Assembly (NCBI GenBank): GCA_036346225.1
Contig: JARFIW010000139.1
Span: 6,014,001 to 6,078,000, forward strand
Direction of reading: 5' to 3'
Length of the DNA stretch: 64,000 bases
Source of the DNA: Platerodrilus igneus
Lineage: Eukaryota; Arthropoda; Insecta; Coleoptera; Lycidae
Below are positions 22,419 through 33,809 of this stretch, piece by piece. A program made the translations under genes and the position numbers. Under the pieces are notes generated by a model, which did not search any database, was not told the origin of the DNA, and saw nothing but the letters and a program-made list of their open reading frames with translations. How positions within the stretch are numbered: the first letter of the stretch is position 1; each line of letters begins with the position of its first letter.

Positions 22419-24380
22419 TAAGACACTTGTTAGAGACAGACAATAAAGTCGTTTATTAATATATGTATTCACGTTGATGACAAGTAAAAGCGAAGAAAAA
22501 TAGAGACCCTCTCGTCACCTATAGGTGTTTATATAGCTCAAAATACCCCCCTTTCATTTAATTTTCTCACAGTTCACCATCCCACATAAACAAGCTTTCT
22601 TGGTAAATTTCAAACCGTCGCAACACCTCTCGACACAAAATTCTTAACCGATCAAAATTCTACAAACAACCGAGTTAACCTTCGATAATTCCTTGTATTT
22701 CTGTTCGCAAACAGCAACGGACTTCAAAATCTCAGAATTATGACACTCGAAAACAACAATCTACCACAGAAATAGCTTTTAACCGTCCAACGAATACCTT
22801 GTTTTCACGAACCCAACCACAGCTGACATCAATTTCTTATTTAATTCACGCCCCTCATACGACGCTTATTAACATCAATTCGCTCCATCTTACATCTTAC
22901 ATCTTCGTTTATGAATTCTATTATCCCTATCATCACATATACCCTCTCTCAATCTTAAACTATCGCTTGTCACACTTTTATTTGTGACGTCCAATTATGT
23001 TTCTTTGTTTCTCAAATGCACGCTACATCAGTCCTTGAAGCAATCAACCACTTCTAATAGAGACCCTACATCTGTCCTCCTCTTATCAATACACAATCTA
23101 ATAAGCTTTCTTTGTTCATCATTAATAGCTTGACTGTAGCCTCCTTACCTTGTTTCTCATCCCCATTTAAATTGATGTCTTGTAACTTATTTTTCTTAAT
23201 GGGGGGCCAGTGAACAAAAATCTTCCGACACAGCTAGGGGTCTATTCCTGGGTAGAGCAGTAAGAAGTGGGGGGTAAGTCGAATTTTGTTTGCAAACCAC
23301 AGCTAGACCTAATTAAATAGGCGCCACCAAGTCCTGAGACAATCACGATAACAGCAGAGCACAGCTCCAAGGGCGGACGTGGAAACCCAAAGATAAAACG
23401 ACCGCCCTCGTCAACAAAAACCCGTCCTATAAAAATAAGACGCAGCTCCTGTAAGAAATTGCAAAGATTAAATAAATAAAAATGTAGAACACCATTTGTG
23501 TCCTATAAAAGTATCAAAAATAAAAAAATGTATATCCAATATGATATTGGCACAAAACCATTACTCAATAATCCTACCTCTGTGCGATTAGACTTGATCG
23601 CACCTGACCAAAACAAAAGCCCCAAAGTTTAACCAATTGTTCACCAAAAAAAAAACTCTTTTTCTTTAATTTTGGAACTTTACAACAAGTAAAAAAAATT
23701 TGATCATTAACATCTATATCAAAGTCAAGGCTTTGACACCTTAGAACAACCAACTACTCCTCAAACATGAACCTGCTTCAAACATTTGAGTGAAAACAAC
23801 TTGTAAGCACAACACACCGAATTAACGCTCCAACCCGGGCAGATCCCCTCAGGCAGACCACAATCCCTAGATTCCCACACAGCGTGCCTTCAAATTCTCA
23901 GATTCAGATTTTATAATTTACATGCAGATAAATGCCAATCACAAAAATAGGAATGTCCAGTTCAAATTCAATGACAGCTGCACGGAGCATCCGCCCTCAC
24001 GACAACATCCGTCAGCTGCGCAACACAAAAAAAGCATGACGCCGAAAACACACGTTGAAACTATCCAAGGCTCAGACGTAACAAAGCCCGTAATTATATA
24101 AACCCAACCTGACAAAATCTCGCTCTACGGCTTATAAAACCAGTTCAACAACAATTGAGAATCACACAGACCACATGTTGAAAACATAATAGCAACCCTA
24201 CGCGCTTTATATGACAGTCTGCCCATCAAACCTTTACGACATTCAAAACACATGCATGAAACATCCCACATCCAATAACGAACCAAACTGCCTCTGTTGC
24301 TCCACGACAAATCAAGACGGAAATTCACACTCCCCAAGCAAGGTCACCAGCCATTCCCAACTCGGGACGACTGCAATCAA
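22419..24380. other. non-coding DNA, nothing firmly recognised
   Basis: No gene supportable. At about 23200-23470 a more GC-rich stretch has a purine run (AATGGGGGGC), a TATAAAAATA box at about 23429 and AATAAATAAA at about 23473, an arrangement that could be a solo LTR. Without a second copy or matching ends I do not call it. Confidence 0.4.
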
Positions 24381-24880
24381 AACCAACATCTATAATTCTT
24401 AGTCGACGAACTCTCAGTTAACAAATCCCCAGTAGACAAACTCTGAGGCGGCTCCGTGGCGTAGTGGTATGTGTGTGACTACTACGCCCAAGGTCCTGGG
24501 TTCGAATCCCGACACGGTCCGCTCGAAAAATGTTAGGCGAGCATTTTTCTCAAAAATACACCCTCGTTCGAATGAGAGGTAAAATGGAGGTCCCGTGTGT
24601 GAGTGTTGTCACGCACGTTAAAGATCCCTACCTTGCTTGGAACAGCAAGGGTTCGGCAAAATTCCAAATTTTCCAGGTAAAAAAAAAACTCGCTTCCTGG
24701 CCAATGTAGTACCTTCGGGTGGAGCATTAGAAAATCACATGTAAAAAGTAGACAAACTCTAAATTGACAAATCTTAAGTGACGAATCCTAAATGATGGAT
24801 CCTAAATGATGAATTCTACATGACGAATCCTACATGACGAATCCTACATGACCAATCCTACATGACGCGCTAAATAAATG
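24381..24880 (+). repeat. minisatellite of ~14-bp units, split by a SINE
   Basis: Units of the type ACGAATCCTACATG run at 24775-24868 (about seven copies, the last four cleanest). More diverged units (GACGAACTCTCAG, TAACAAATCCCCAG, TAGACAAACTCTG) run at 24400-24444. The SINE at 24445-24746 lies within the array. Confidence 0.75.
24445..24746 (+). mobile_element. complete tRNA-derived SINE (family B)
   Basis: 302 bp flanked by perfect 14-bp direct repeats AGTAGACAAACTCT (24431-24444 and 24747-24760). The head is tRNA-like: GGCTCCGTGGCGTAGTGGTA includes an A-box and GGTTCGAATCC is a canonical B-box. The body includes ACCCTCGTTCGAATGAGAGG, TAAAATGGAGGTCCCGTGTG and CACGTTAAAGATCCC, which is shared with 51110-51410. 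Its style recalls the conserved central domains of widespread invertebrate SINEs; I cannot confirm which. The tail is GTAAAA-like. Confidence 0.85.
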
Positions 24881-26086
24881 AAACCAAATTAAATTAGTTC
24901 GGAAAATATATACTTTACCAACCGTTAGTAGAAGGTATCAAAATAGTTTCAGGTCTAGCACGACCTGACCTGCTTACATTAGTAATTTATTCGAAGGTCG
25001 CCTGCCTCTAGCCGGGAATACATCTTCTTGAATTGATAACTAGACTGCGACTACGAACCAAACTAGAACGAATGATAGCGATGGTATTAAGACTCGCAGT
25101 TAAAGGTGGGGAAATACGTAAGCGACAACTAGAGATGCTCGTGGAAATAACTTTATGTCACACAGATATTTTAATATAAGAAGATTAATAAGGAATAAGG
25201 CACGCTTAGCGCATTATCCTCGTAATTCAATGCGAATAATTATTGCTGAAATTAAACATGTTACAGTCTTATACAAACATTCTACATCTCACCCTTACCT
25301 ATAGGCTCTAATCTATCCTTGTTTTATACTTCGTTTCCAAGTCAAACCAACTCACTCTCATCTCACTCTTTTTTACATGCTACAAACAATATATCCTTGT
25401 TTCATATCGATCCCTGATTGTTTTAACAGCCACCTCCATTCGTAGAAAATATAGATATTATTTTGAGCTTGTTTACAACGCTACCCAATAATCCTTGAAA
25501 TAAATTATTACTCGGAACGTGTTGCAAAACTGGTCCTGTAACTGTCGGTTGTTCATCGAAAACACTTTCGTATACTTAATACTCAAAAAATATCTCCTTC
25601 TACCAACCTTATGCTTTATACTAAGGTTAAAGCTTCTATTATTTTATGCTAAATTATCCACTAGGAATATTTCTACACGCTAAATGATACTAAATTAATA
25701 TTTCAACTTCGTTAGAATTATGCCCGTAAAATTATTGATTTTACGCTAAAATAAAATGAAAAGCTTTTTAACTAATCTACATTGAATCTGATATAATTGA
25801 AGTTGCATCTTTACACTGTAAACTAATGATTTTACCTTTATAATAAGTATGTAAAATTAACTGTTTCTGATCCCCATCATATAAATATTATGAAAGTCTT
25901 TTGCAAATATTTGCAAAGCTGAAAATGAAGGAAAATTAACCTTAAAACTCTTATTCTAAACTTGTTAATTGTTACCCTAGGGTTTTAAAACACATCTTAG
26001 CTTTTTAATAAGTGGTATTTACACGTGGCAACCTACACTAAATTGTCCAATCACTTATCTAATCAATTTTAACCTACAAATTACAC

Positions 26087-26121
<35 letters not shown>

Positions 26122-26184
26122 AAATAATTTTGCTACCACATAAAAATTAAAATTAAAACTTGCTATAATCCATATACAAATATT
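24881..26184. other. AT-rich DNA, nothing recognised
   Basis: No gene or known repeat seen apart from an (AT)n microsatellite at 26089-26118. Confidence 0.5.
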
Positions 26185-26835
26185 GCAACACTGCGTAAGA
26201 ACAAGAAAGAGAATTCATCTAGAATTGTTGGATTTAAAAAATTGTAACACAAACACTTTAATGTTTTGTTTTGATCAGCAAAAACCTTGCTGTTTTACAT
26301 GCCAAGTTAAACAGAAGTAGCTTTGTTACTTTCAACCATGCATATGGGGGCAGAAATCTAGAAGGAACACACAAACCACCAATTATTCAAAATTACGAGG
26401 TAAAATCCGCTGTAGACACATTTGACTAAATGTGTTCCAGCATAAGTTATAACAGAAAAACCAATAGATGACCTTTATGTGTGTTCTACGGTATACTAAA
26501 TATATCTATCAACTCGTATGTTCTGTATTCCTCCAATATGTTAAAGAATGGCCAGAAACCAATTTCACGCTACCAGTTCATGATGCTGAACTATTGATGA
26601 GACAGAATTAGTACCAATACGCTGCGTCGAGATATTCGTGCACATATTAGCGCCATTCCTGATTTTCTTGCAATTTCTGTGGAGTCTGGACTAGGTGAGC
26701 CTCAACAAAGAAAAAGGAAAATTTGTTTTTACTATTCGAGCAAAAAGCGACTTATGATGACCGTTTACTGCAACACAACTAGCGAACCAATTTGTGGTGA
26801 ACACCGAGACAAGGTTTGCTCTAAATTAGCATAAA
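26185..26835 (+). pseudogene. piggyBac transposase, C-terminal half remnant
   Basis: Read in + frames with several shifts: LRKNKKE near the start, GGVDTFD-like VKSAVDTFD then MCSSISYNRKTNR, PLCVFYGILNISINSYVLY, and a C-terminal cysteine-rich domain PQQRKRKICFYYSSKKRL followed by YCNTTSEPICGEHRDKVC. These correspond in order to the last catalytic-core segment and the C-terminal zinc-binding domain of piggyBac transposases. Two of the expected zinc-domain cysteines are replaced. There are multiple frameshifts and stops. No terminal repeats or TTAA ends were identified. Confidence 0.75.
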
Positions 26836-26996
26836 AATTGTTTGTATAACAAATATTGTTTTCTGAGTTTTGTAGCGTTATTGGAATAAAGTTTTTGACC
26901 ATATCGCCGTTATTCCTGTAATTTCGCAATGACAGTTCAGTAATCACGTTTGGTGTTTTATTTGTTTAAACAGACAGGTATACAGTGTGTAAGAAC

Positions 26997-27163
26997 TGTT
27001 ATATTAATTACCTTCAATAAAATAAGGCTTTATTAAACATAGAACTTAGCATAGAACATTCATAATTAAATAAAACTCATGACATTGAAAGTTGCCATAA
27101 CAATCCTAACGTATTTGATTTTTTTTATACAAATGTAGCGCAAGCATACTACATTATATTACA
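26997..27163 (-). repeat. gypsy LTR, 3' LTR of the - strand element
   Basis: On the - strand it begins TGTAATATAATG and ends AATTAATATAACA (TG...CA). AATAAAGCC is a likely poly(A) signal. A purine-rich tract (CTAGGTGGGGTGAA on the - strand) precedes it and also codes for the last residues of pol, whose TAA stop lies inside the LTR. Confidence 0.9.
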
Positions 27164-29334
27164 TTCACCCCACCTAGGAAGTAGTCGTCATGCCATATCG
27201 GGGGACGTCTGCTCCTGGTGGAGCTTCTAGTAATGTTCCTTGGAATCGGAGATTTATTTTCCTCGGGTGAGTCAGGGATGTCCGCCGGTGATTCAGAATC
27301 TTCCATTGTAACTTCCTGGTCTCCTTGAGTATCAGGGACTACCTCGTGTGCACTACGTACAGGTAATGTAGGATTTTGGTTTTCCAGGGTTACCGAACCA
27401 GAATCTTGTCCGACAGGGGTTAGATGCCTGGTAGATACCGTAGATTCCCTGCCATCTGCAAGTCTGACATGCGCGTAATCAGGATTGCATTCAAGTAGTG
27501 TTACTTCATCGACCAACGGGTCGTATTTGCTATTCCGTACGAACCGTCTCATTAAGACTTTTCCAGGACAGCTTAACCACGCAGGCAGCGATTGTACATT
27601 TGGAGTTCGCCTAAGAAATGTGAAGAAACGTTCGTGTGGGGTGGCATTAGTTGCAGTACATAATAACGACCGTATGTAATGGAGAGCGTCGTCTAATACT
27701 AGTTGCCATTGATTGATATTCAAATCCCGTGATCTCAAAGCTAAGCATACGGTATTCCATATCACTCCGTTGTACCTCTCAGTCTGTCCATTTTCACAGG
27801 GATTATACGGCGTCGTTCTGCTGGTAGCGACTTGGCACGAAGAAAGGTAGTTTTTAATTCTAGGGACATGAAGCTAGCGCCTTGATCACTATGAATGTAA
27901 GCCGGCATTCCAAACATAGTAAAAAGTGTACTGAGTTTCTTAATTACTGTATTGGAACTCAAGTCCCTGCAAGGAAACGCAAAAGGGCATCGTGAGAATT
28001 CGTCTATCACAGTTAGAATATAGCGATTTTTGGTGGATGAAGCTAAGGGACCTTTGAAGTCCAAATTAAGTCTTTCGAAAGGCAACATAACTTTTACTAA
28101 TTTTCCTTCGTTTCTGTAAAATCTTGGTTTTACTTCAGAACAAATTCTGCAAGACGATGTCACATTTCTCACTTCTTCTGTAGAATAGGGCATGTTTTTG
28201 GTACGTAACCAATGATAAAATCGAGTAACTCCAGGGTGACAAAGCGAGTTGTGAAACATTTTTAGTTTACTGAGGTCTGATGTTGTTGAAGCAGAATATA
28301 TTCTAGATAGCGTATCAGCTGAAACATTTTCTTTCCCAGTGCGATACACGATGTCATAACTAAAACATGCAAGTTCCAGTTTCCATCGCAATATCTTTTC
28401 GTTTTTAATTTTTCCATAGTGTTTTACATCGAACATGAATCTGACCGACTTTTGGTCAGTAATGAGAGTGAAATGACGGCCTAATAAGAATTGCCTCCAT
28501 TTACGCACAGCTTCCACTATTGCATAAGCCTCCTTCTCTACAGAAGAATGATGTTTTTCGCAATTGTTAAGGGGTCTAGAGAAGAACGCTACAGGTTTAC
28601 CACACTGAGATAAAGTGGCTGCTATGGCTAGGTCCGACGCATCCGTTTCTACGGTAAACGGTAAAGAAGAATTTATGGGAGTTGAACTAGACTTGGTAAT
28701 TTCCTCTTTTATGTTCTTGTGAGCTTCGATCGCTTCGAAATTAAGTGGAAAAGACTCAACGCGATCCAATGGTATGATTTTTTTTGAAAATTGTGGAATC
28801 CATCTGGAATAGTGAGCCAGCAACCCTACAGCTCTTCTTAGAGATTGACGGTCTTCTGGAAGTGGTTAATCTAGCAATGGTTTTAGTCTTTCTGGGTCAG
28901 GTTTGATAGATTGATATGAAATCAAGTTGCCAAGAAGATTAATACTCGTCAATGAGTATTTACTTTTGTCTTCATTTATGGTAAAGCCATATTTCGTTAT
29001 AGCAGTTTTGAATTGTGCAAGGATTTTATTGTTCTCGTGTAGTGTATTGCCACACACAGTAGCATCATCAATGTATGCATATACGCCCTGGAGATTTTCA
29101 GTTTCAATCACCCAGTCTAAGGCACGTTGAAATGCTGCTCCTCCATTTGTAACGCCAAATGGAACACGACAAAATTGATAAAGTTTACCATTTGCTTCAA
29201 ACGCCGTATACGGTCTATCCTTTATTGGAATAGGGATTTGATAAAATGCATTCTTGAAATCAATAGTGCTGTAGTATTTGTGAGTAGCAACTTTACTAAC
29301 TATCTCTTCAATTTTGGGAAAAAATCCTACATTA
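27154..29334 (-). pseudogene. gypsy pol (RT, RNase H, integrase), two frames and one stop
   Basis: From 29334: FPKIEEIVSKVATHKYYSTI with the motif A aspartate in STIDFKNAFYQ, FCRVPFGVTNGGAAFQ, and catalytic YIDDATVCG at about 29076. A TAA at 28866-28868 interrupts LKPLLD/PLPEDRQSL. RNase H follows with VETDASDLAIAATLSQ and LITDQKSVRFMF. Integrase has a zinc-binding H...H...CRIC region, DFKGPL and HSDQGASF. Near 27840 a frameshift shifts NPCENGQTERYNG, with the catalytic Glu, into the second frame, which ends HDDYFLGGVNVI. Repairing one stop and one shift would restore this part, so it is young. The style resembles common arthropod gypsy families; the clade is not assigned. Confidence 0.85.
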
Positions 29335-29534
29335 CCTGTACGTAGTGCACAGGAGGTAGTCCCTGATACTCAAGGAGACCAGGAAGTTACAACGGAAGAT
29401 TCTGTATCACCGGCGGACATCCCTGACTCACCCGAGGAAAATGAATCTCAGATTCCAAGGAACATTACTAGAAGCTCCCCCAGGAGCAGACGTCCCCCGA
29501 TATGGCATGACGACTACTTCCTAGGTGGGGTGAA
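29335..29534 (+). repeat. inverted copy of the gypsy pol 3' end
   Basis: A + strand copy of the last ~66 codons of pol (RSAQEVVPDTQGDQEV ... HDDYFLGGVNVI). It differs from the - strand copy at 6 of 73 aligned residues (for example M/T, E/V and K/E), while the LTRs differ by about one base. The junction with RT near 29324-29335 shares AAAATCCTAC with the donor sequence, possible microhomology. Confidence 0.85.
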
Positions 29535-29701
29535 TGTAATATAATGTAGTATGCTTGCGCTACATTTGTATAAAAAAAATCAAATACGTTAGGATTGTTA
29601 TGGCAACTTTCAATGTCATGAGTTTTATTTAATTATGAATGTTCTATGCTAAGTTCTATGTTTAATAAAGCCTTATTTTCTTGAAGGTAATTAATATAAC
29701 A
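29535..29701 (+). repeat. gypsy LTR, inverted (internal) copy
   Basis: The full 167-bp LTR in + orientation, identical to the outer LTRs apart from one substitution (TTCAAG versus TTCAAT on the opposite strand) and the T-run length. It is followed by leader ATTTATTAAACATAAACAAA and then gag. Confidence 0.9.
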
Positions 29702-29744
29702 ATTTATTAAACATAAACAAATATCTACTTTGGTACCCATATCA

Positions 29745-30131
29745 ATGGACTTAAAATTATTAAGACCTGAACGCTTTGATTGTGAACCTAACTCAAAAGG
29801 AGCTATACTAGCGGGGATACATTGGCACAAAACCTATTCTAACTATATGAAGATTATCAAAGCAAACGAAGAACAAAAATTGGAAATGCTGATCAACTAT
29901 GTTTCTCCAAGTGTATACTCATACATCAACGAGTGTGTTTCTTATAATGAAGCAATAGAACTGTTACAATTCTTATATGACAAGCCCAAAAACGAGGTTT
30001 ACGCCCGCCATATTCTTGCCACCCGTACGCAACAACCGGCTGAAGCAACAGACGAGTATCTCCAACAGCTAAAATTACTGAGTAAAGATTGCAATTTTAG
30101 AACTGTCGACACAAATACTCACCGTGACGAA
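29745..30131 (+). pseudogene. gypsy gag, N-terminal part, truncated
   Basis: Begins MDLKLLRPERFDCEPNSKGA and continues HWHKTYSNYMKII, LEMLINYVSPSVYSYI, and AEATDEYLQQLKLLSKDCNF. This has the character of an arthropod gypsy gag capsid-like domain: helical, with no cysteine knuckle reached. It is cut after about 129 codons, where 14 bases (TATGTTTAATAAAT) and an LTR in the opposite direction begin. Those 14 bases are the reverse complement of the leader next to the internal LTR. The ATG at 29745 is preceded by an in-frame open leader. Confidence 0.75.
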
Positions 30132-30433
30132 TATGTTTAATAAATTGTTATATTAATTACCTTCAATAAAATAAGGCTTTATTAAACATAGAACTGAACT
30201 GTTACAATTCTTATATGACAAGCCCAAAAACGAGGTTTACGCCCGCCATATTCTTGCCACCCGTACGCAACAACCGGCTGAAGCAACAGACGAGTATCTC
30301 CAACAGCTAAAATTACTGAGTAAAGATTGCAATTTTAGAACTGTCGACACAAATACTCACCGTGACGAATATGTTTAATAAATTGTTATATTAATTACCT
30401 TCAATAAAATAAGGCTTTATTAAACATAGAACT
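29958..30433 (+). repeat. 238-bp tandem duplication across gag and LTR
   Basis: 29958-30195 is repeated without visible change at 30196-30433. Each unit starts GAACTGTTACAATTC, contains the end of the truncated gag, the 14-bp leader and the first 50 bases of the - strand LTR, and ends TAAACATAGAACT. GAACT occurs at each junction. A very recent tandem duplication or an assembly artefact. Confidence 0.9.
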
Positions 30434-30549
30434 TAGCATAGAACATTCATAATTAAATAAAACTCATGACATTGAAAGTTGCCATAACAATCCTAACGTA
30501 TTTGATTTTTTTATACAAATGTAGCGCAAGCATACTACATTATATTACA
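30384..30549 (-). repeat. gypsy LTR, 5' LTR of the - strand element
   Basis: 166 bp, same orientation and practically the same sequence as 26997-27163. A partial copy of its U5 end also sits at 30146-30195 because of the tandem duplication. Confidence 0.9.
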
Positions 30550-30761
30550 AAAACCTCCATTCCACCAAGGGAATCAACAATCCGATGGTTGACACGTTGG
30601 CCAGTGGAATTCCTTTTGCCCCAGACGTCGTTGGCGCCCTTTAAACTTGACGAATTGAAAACATAACAGTCGAGTGGTAGTATTAACGTAGTTTGAAATC
30701 GCACCTAAGTGAAATTTCTATCATTAGGCAAGTTAGTTTAATTTTCTTCAATTTATTACTA
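30550..30761. other. non-coding spacer with a tRNA-Lys-like motif
   Basis: Between the gypsy element and the mariner. It contains GCCCCAGACGTCGTTGGCGCC at 30619-30639 (the first 20 bases carry the motif), which resembles the tRNA-Lys 3'-end/primer-site motif seen at 9.3 and 47.5 kb but with six extra bases. No gene. Confidence 0.35.
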
Positions 30762-32046
30762 CGAGGGACACTATTTATGTATTGAGAATAAAAAGAATAG
30801 ACAAATGAATTTGATGAAAAACACTTTTATTGCTTTTCAAAATTATCGCCTTTAAGATCTATACACTTTTGCATGCGATTGAACCACCCTTCAAAGCACT
30901 TTGTCCAATCAGTAGATGGTAGCTCTAAAACATGCGTTTTTAAGGCCTCAACCGCTTCTTCGGGCGATGAAAATCGTTGTCCAGGCAGTTTATCTTTAAT
31001 TACTGGAAACAAGAAGAAGTCATTGGGTGCCAAGTCAGGGCTGTAAGGCGGATGACCCGTCAATTCGATTTTTAGTATGTCCAAATACTCGTTTGTTGCA
31101 TGTGATGTGTGTGAGCTCTCATTATCATGATGCAAAATGATTCGTCGTTTTGGGTTGGTTTCTCTCAATTTACTGAAAACTTAGGCAAATAAATGGTCGT
31201 ATGCCACGCTGAATTAACGGTCTTTTGATTTTCGAGAGCCACAGTTGTCACACGACCGGTTTTCTCGTGAAGAAAAACGCCACCATTTGCTTCTTAACGC
31301 TTCGAGAACGAACAACTTTTGTTGGCTTTGCTTCACATTAAAACAAACCAAACTGCCGACGGGCCTTTTCTTTCTGGCTCATACGCATCACGACTCGTCA
31401 CCTGTGACGATGTTGTATACCGTTTTGGATGCACCACAGTTGTATTTTGAATCATTTTACGGCCCCAATCGACACGAGCATTTTTTTGAGCATCTGTCAA
31501 TAAATGCGAAATCTAATGAGCACACAGCTTCCGAACACACAAATGTTCGTGCAGAATCTTATGTATGCTGGTCAAACTAATGCTTAAACATCTCTCGATT
31601 TCTTGATATGTCACATGACGATCTTTTTCAATTAGTTTTCGTACAGCATCGATATTTTCCGGGACAACGACCGATTTTGGACGACCTTCTTTAACTTCGT
31701 CCGTGAGCGAACTTCGTGCACGTTTGAATTTAGTGTACCAGCGATATACAGCTGCTGTGGATTGCGCTTCATCGCCAAAAGTTGAATTCAGTTGATTGAT
31801 GCATTGTTCTTGAGTTAGACCATGTCGAAAGTTATAATAAATCATAGCTCGAAAATTTCGCGATTTAATTCCATATTTTGGCTGAGATGAAATTTTAAAC
31901 ACTGCAAAAAGCACAAATAGTGCTCGCACGTCAAAATGTTCTGAGTACCTATAACCTCAAAAACGTCAAATTTTACGATGCCAATTTCAGATTTCACCTG
32001 GCAATTCCAGTGTTGCCAGTTCTTGATACATAAATAGTGTCTCTCG
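30762..32046 (-). mobile_element. mariner element with matched TIRs
   Basis: 1285 bp flanked by TA on both sides (30760-30761 and 32047-32048). The left end CGAGGGACACTATTTATGTA and the right end, read on the other strand, CGAGAGACACTATTTATGTA differ at one base. Length, TA target and D34D-type transposase agree with the mariner family. The transposase gene lies on the - strand and is broken, so the copy is non-autonomous, though the intact ends might still be recognised. Confidence 0.92.
30827..31863 (-). pseudogene. mariner transposase, frameshifted
   Basis: The N-terminal part (to 31513) has the helix-turn-helix DNA-binding region: FRHGLTQEQCINQLNSTFGD, AVYRWYTKFKRARSSLTDE, EGRPKSVVV and the second HTH through HEHLCVRKLCA. 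The middle is scrambled by frameshifts and stops; GDES with the first catalytic Asp is still legible near 31400. The C-terminal part (31168-30827) has HHDNESSHTS and YSPDLAPNDFFLFP. There are 34 residues between the HHD and PND aspartates, the D34D spacing of mariner, and it ends WFNRMQKCIDLKGDNFEKQ. The full-length protein would be about 340 aa. At least two disruptions. Confidence 0.88.
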
Positions 32047-33809
32047 TATAGGAACCCACTCATGCACCACTGCAATTGGCCTGTACACCTTTATGTTACG
32101 GGATTCGCGCCCCTGGACAATTCCAAATTAAAAAACTTAATGCTTCAAACACTATACGCTGAAATTTGCAGACTTTCTCTCGAAAATATCATACATCTGT
32201 AGAATCTACATATTTTCCCCATTGCTTTAAAATGTCGTCCATTTTGTGTAAATCACATAAAAATACCTTCTGGTGCGTTTACTTTACCTTCGGCAATGTA
32301 GGTAACAATACGATAAAAACAAGTTCAACAAATGCAGAATTTCAAGGTCAGCTAATGTTCGAAAGGTGTTTATTGTCCAGGTCGTGGCTGGCAATTTTGC
32401 ACCTTCTTGTTCATTTGCATTTACATGCCTGTAAGGTTAGATAATAAAAACCATTGAAATAGGCGGTTATAAAAATTCAATAAAGCGAGGACAATATTTT
32501 GTAAAAGGCAAATCGAAAATTTCCCGTATAATAACAAAGTCAGTGGCCTGGTTGACCGCAGATCAAGGCGTAGAAAAATTGATAAAACATTATCTTAGTA
32601 ATGGTCGCAGCATTCTGGTAATGGTATCGCATGCATTCTCATTTTGCTTAACCTACACAGATGTAATCTTAATTGTTAAAAGCGCACAATTAAGTACAAC
32701 ATTACCACGATTTATATTTTCTCGTAGGCGAAATAGGATAAATGCATGTATTTCCTGGTCGTTGCCTCTTTTAGAAATCACGAAGAAGTCATTGACAAAG
32801 AAAATTTAATAGTAAGACAAGGGAAAAATTAGGTTAGTCGAACACGGATTTATACCATGTGAAACTTATCGCGTTACATTATTTTTTTATTTACAGAGTT
32901 ACTGGAACGAAATAGATACGTATTACTAACCGATCGGACGTAAGCAGCCACAACTCTTTTTTCCTGAATAAAATAAATACCACCTACCTATATGAATTTT
33001 TCTCACGTCTCTCCACGTATGGCCGACCATGAAGAAGCATCAGCGTACCATGACCTATCCTTACGTATTCTTGTTATGCACATCGCGTTATTTTAATGGG
33101 TTAACAAACCATCATAAACGTCATCAACATCCTTCCATTAATACTTTTTTTTAAATAAAACTCCGGAAAATTCGACTAATACATACAGAACTAACAATGT
33201 CATCGACATACATTAAGGTGGGTAATTTGCATCGCAAATTCAAGGTTAAGTTTTGCCTAATTTTTACACTTTGGTGCGAATTGCATGGAAGGAACCTAGT
33301 AGACCAGTGGATTATAAACCTGAATTTGTACAGAACAGATTCATAGAATTTTTGTGTCGACTTATTTTGTCAATTGGTCTAGGGGACGCAGACAACAAAA
33401 AAAAAAGGTATAAAAATAACCTTCGTTATTCGCGTGTATCATGTTGGATTGGAATGGGATTGGTCGGCAATATGGAATTTATAAAACCGGAACAAGATAA
33501 TTTGTAAAATACTTAAGTTGTTTGTTTAAATATTAGTCGTCTGGTTTGTCGTAACGAAAAAATTTGAAGGACAAAAACATTACCAGCTATTAGGAGAATT
33601 AGACAACCAGCGACAAGCTAAAAGATTTACAACTCCAGAAACATAAAGGTGATTTCAGAAAAAACAGAATGGTAAGTCCAGAGACAAGTTTTAAAAGTCA
33701 TGGGTAAACCGTAATTCAAGAACGAACAATAAGAAAGCAAGGGAACATACACACAGAAACCAGTTTTTGCTAGCGAAAAACTGTCTGAACGAACATAATC
33801 TCCAATGAG
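32047..33809. other. AT-rich DNA, nothing recognised
   Basis: No gene supportable; the frames at 32166-32444, 32543-32809 and 33253-33507 lack any recognisable domain. From about 33540 loosely repeated words (ATTTACAACTCCAGAAAC, GTCCAGAGAC) suggest decayed repeats. Confidence 0.5.

Larger units (their letters stand above)
26997..30549 (-). mobile_element. Ty3/gypsy retrotransposon with an internal inversion
   Basis: Same-orientation (-) 166-167-bp LTRs at both ends (26997-27163 and 30384-30549) differ only in one T-run. The flanks AGAAC (26992-26996) and AAAAC (30550-30554) could be a 5-bp target duplication with one mismatch. Inside, pol runs on the - strand from 29334 to 27154, but the 5' part is replaced by an inverted block (29335-30131) holding the 3' end of pol, a third LTR and truncated gag, all on the + strand. 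Near-identical LTRs mean a recent insertion. It cannot be autonomous because protease and the start of RT are missing. Confidence 0.85.

Noticed and set aside
23200..23480. A solo LTR with TATA box and poly(A) signal
   Set aside because: No defined TG...CA ends, no target duplication and no second copy in the window.
29730..30140. A gag gene starting at 29730 and ending at the TAA near 30138
   Set aside because: The frame is real gag only from the ATG at 29745 to about 30131; the last codons and stop come from the leader of the facing LTR.
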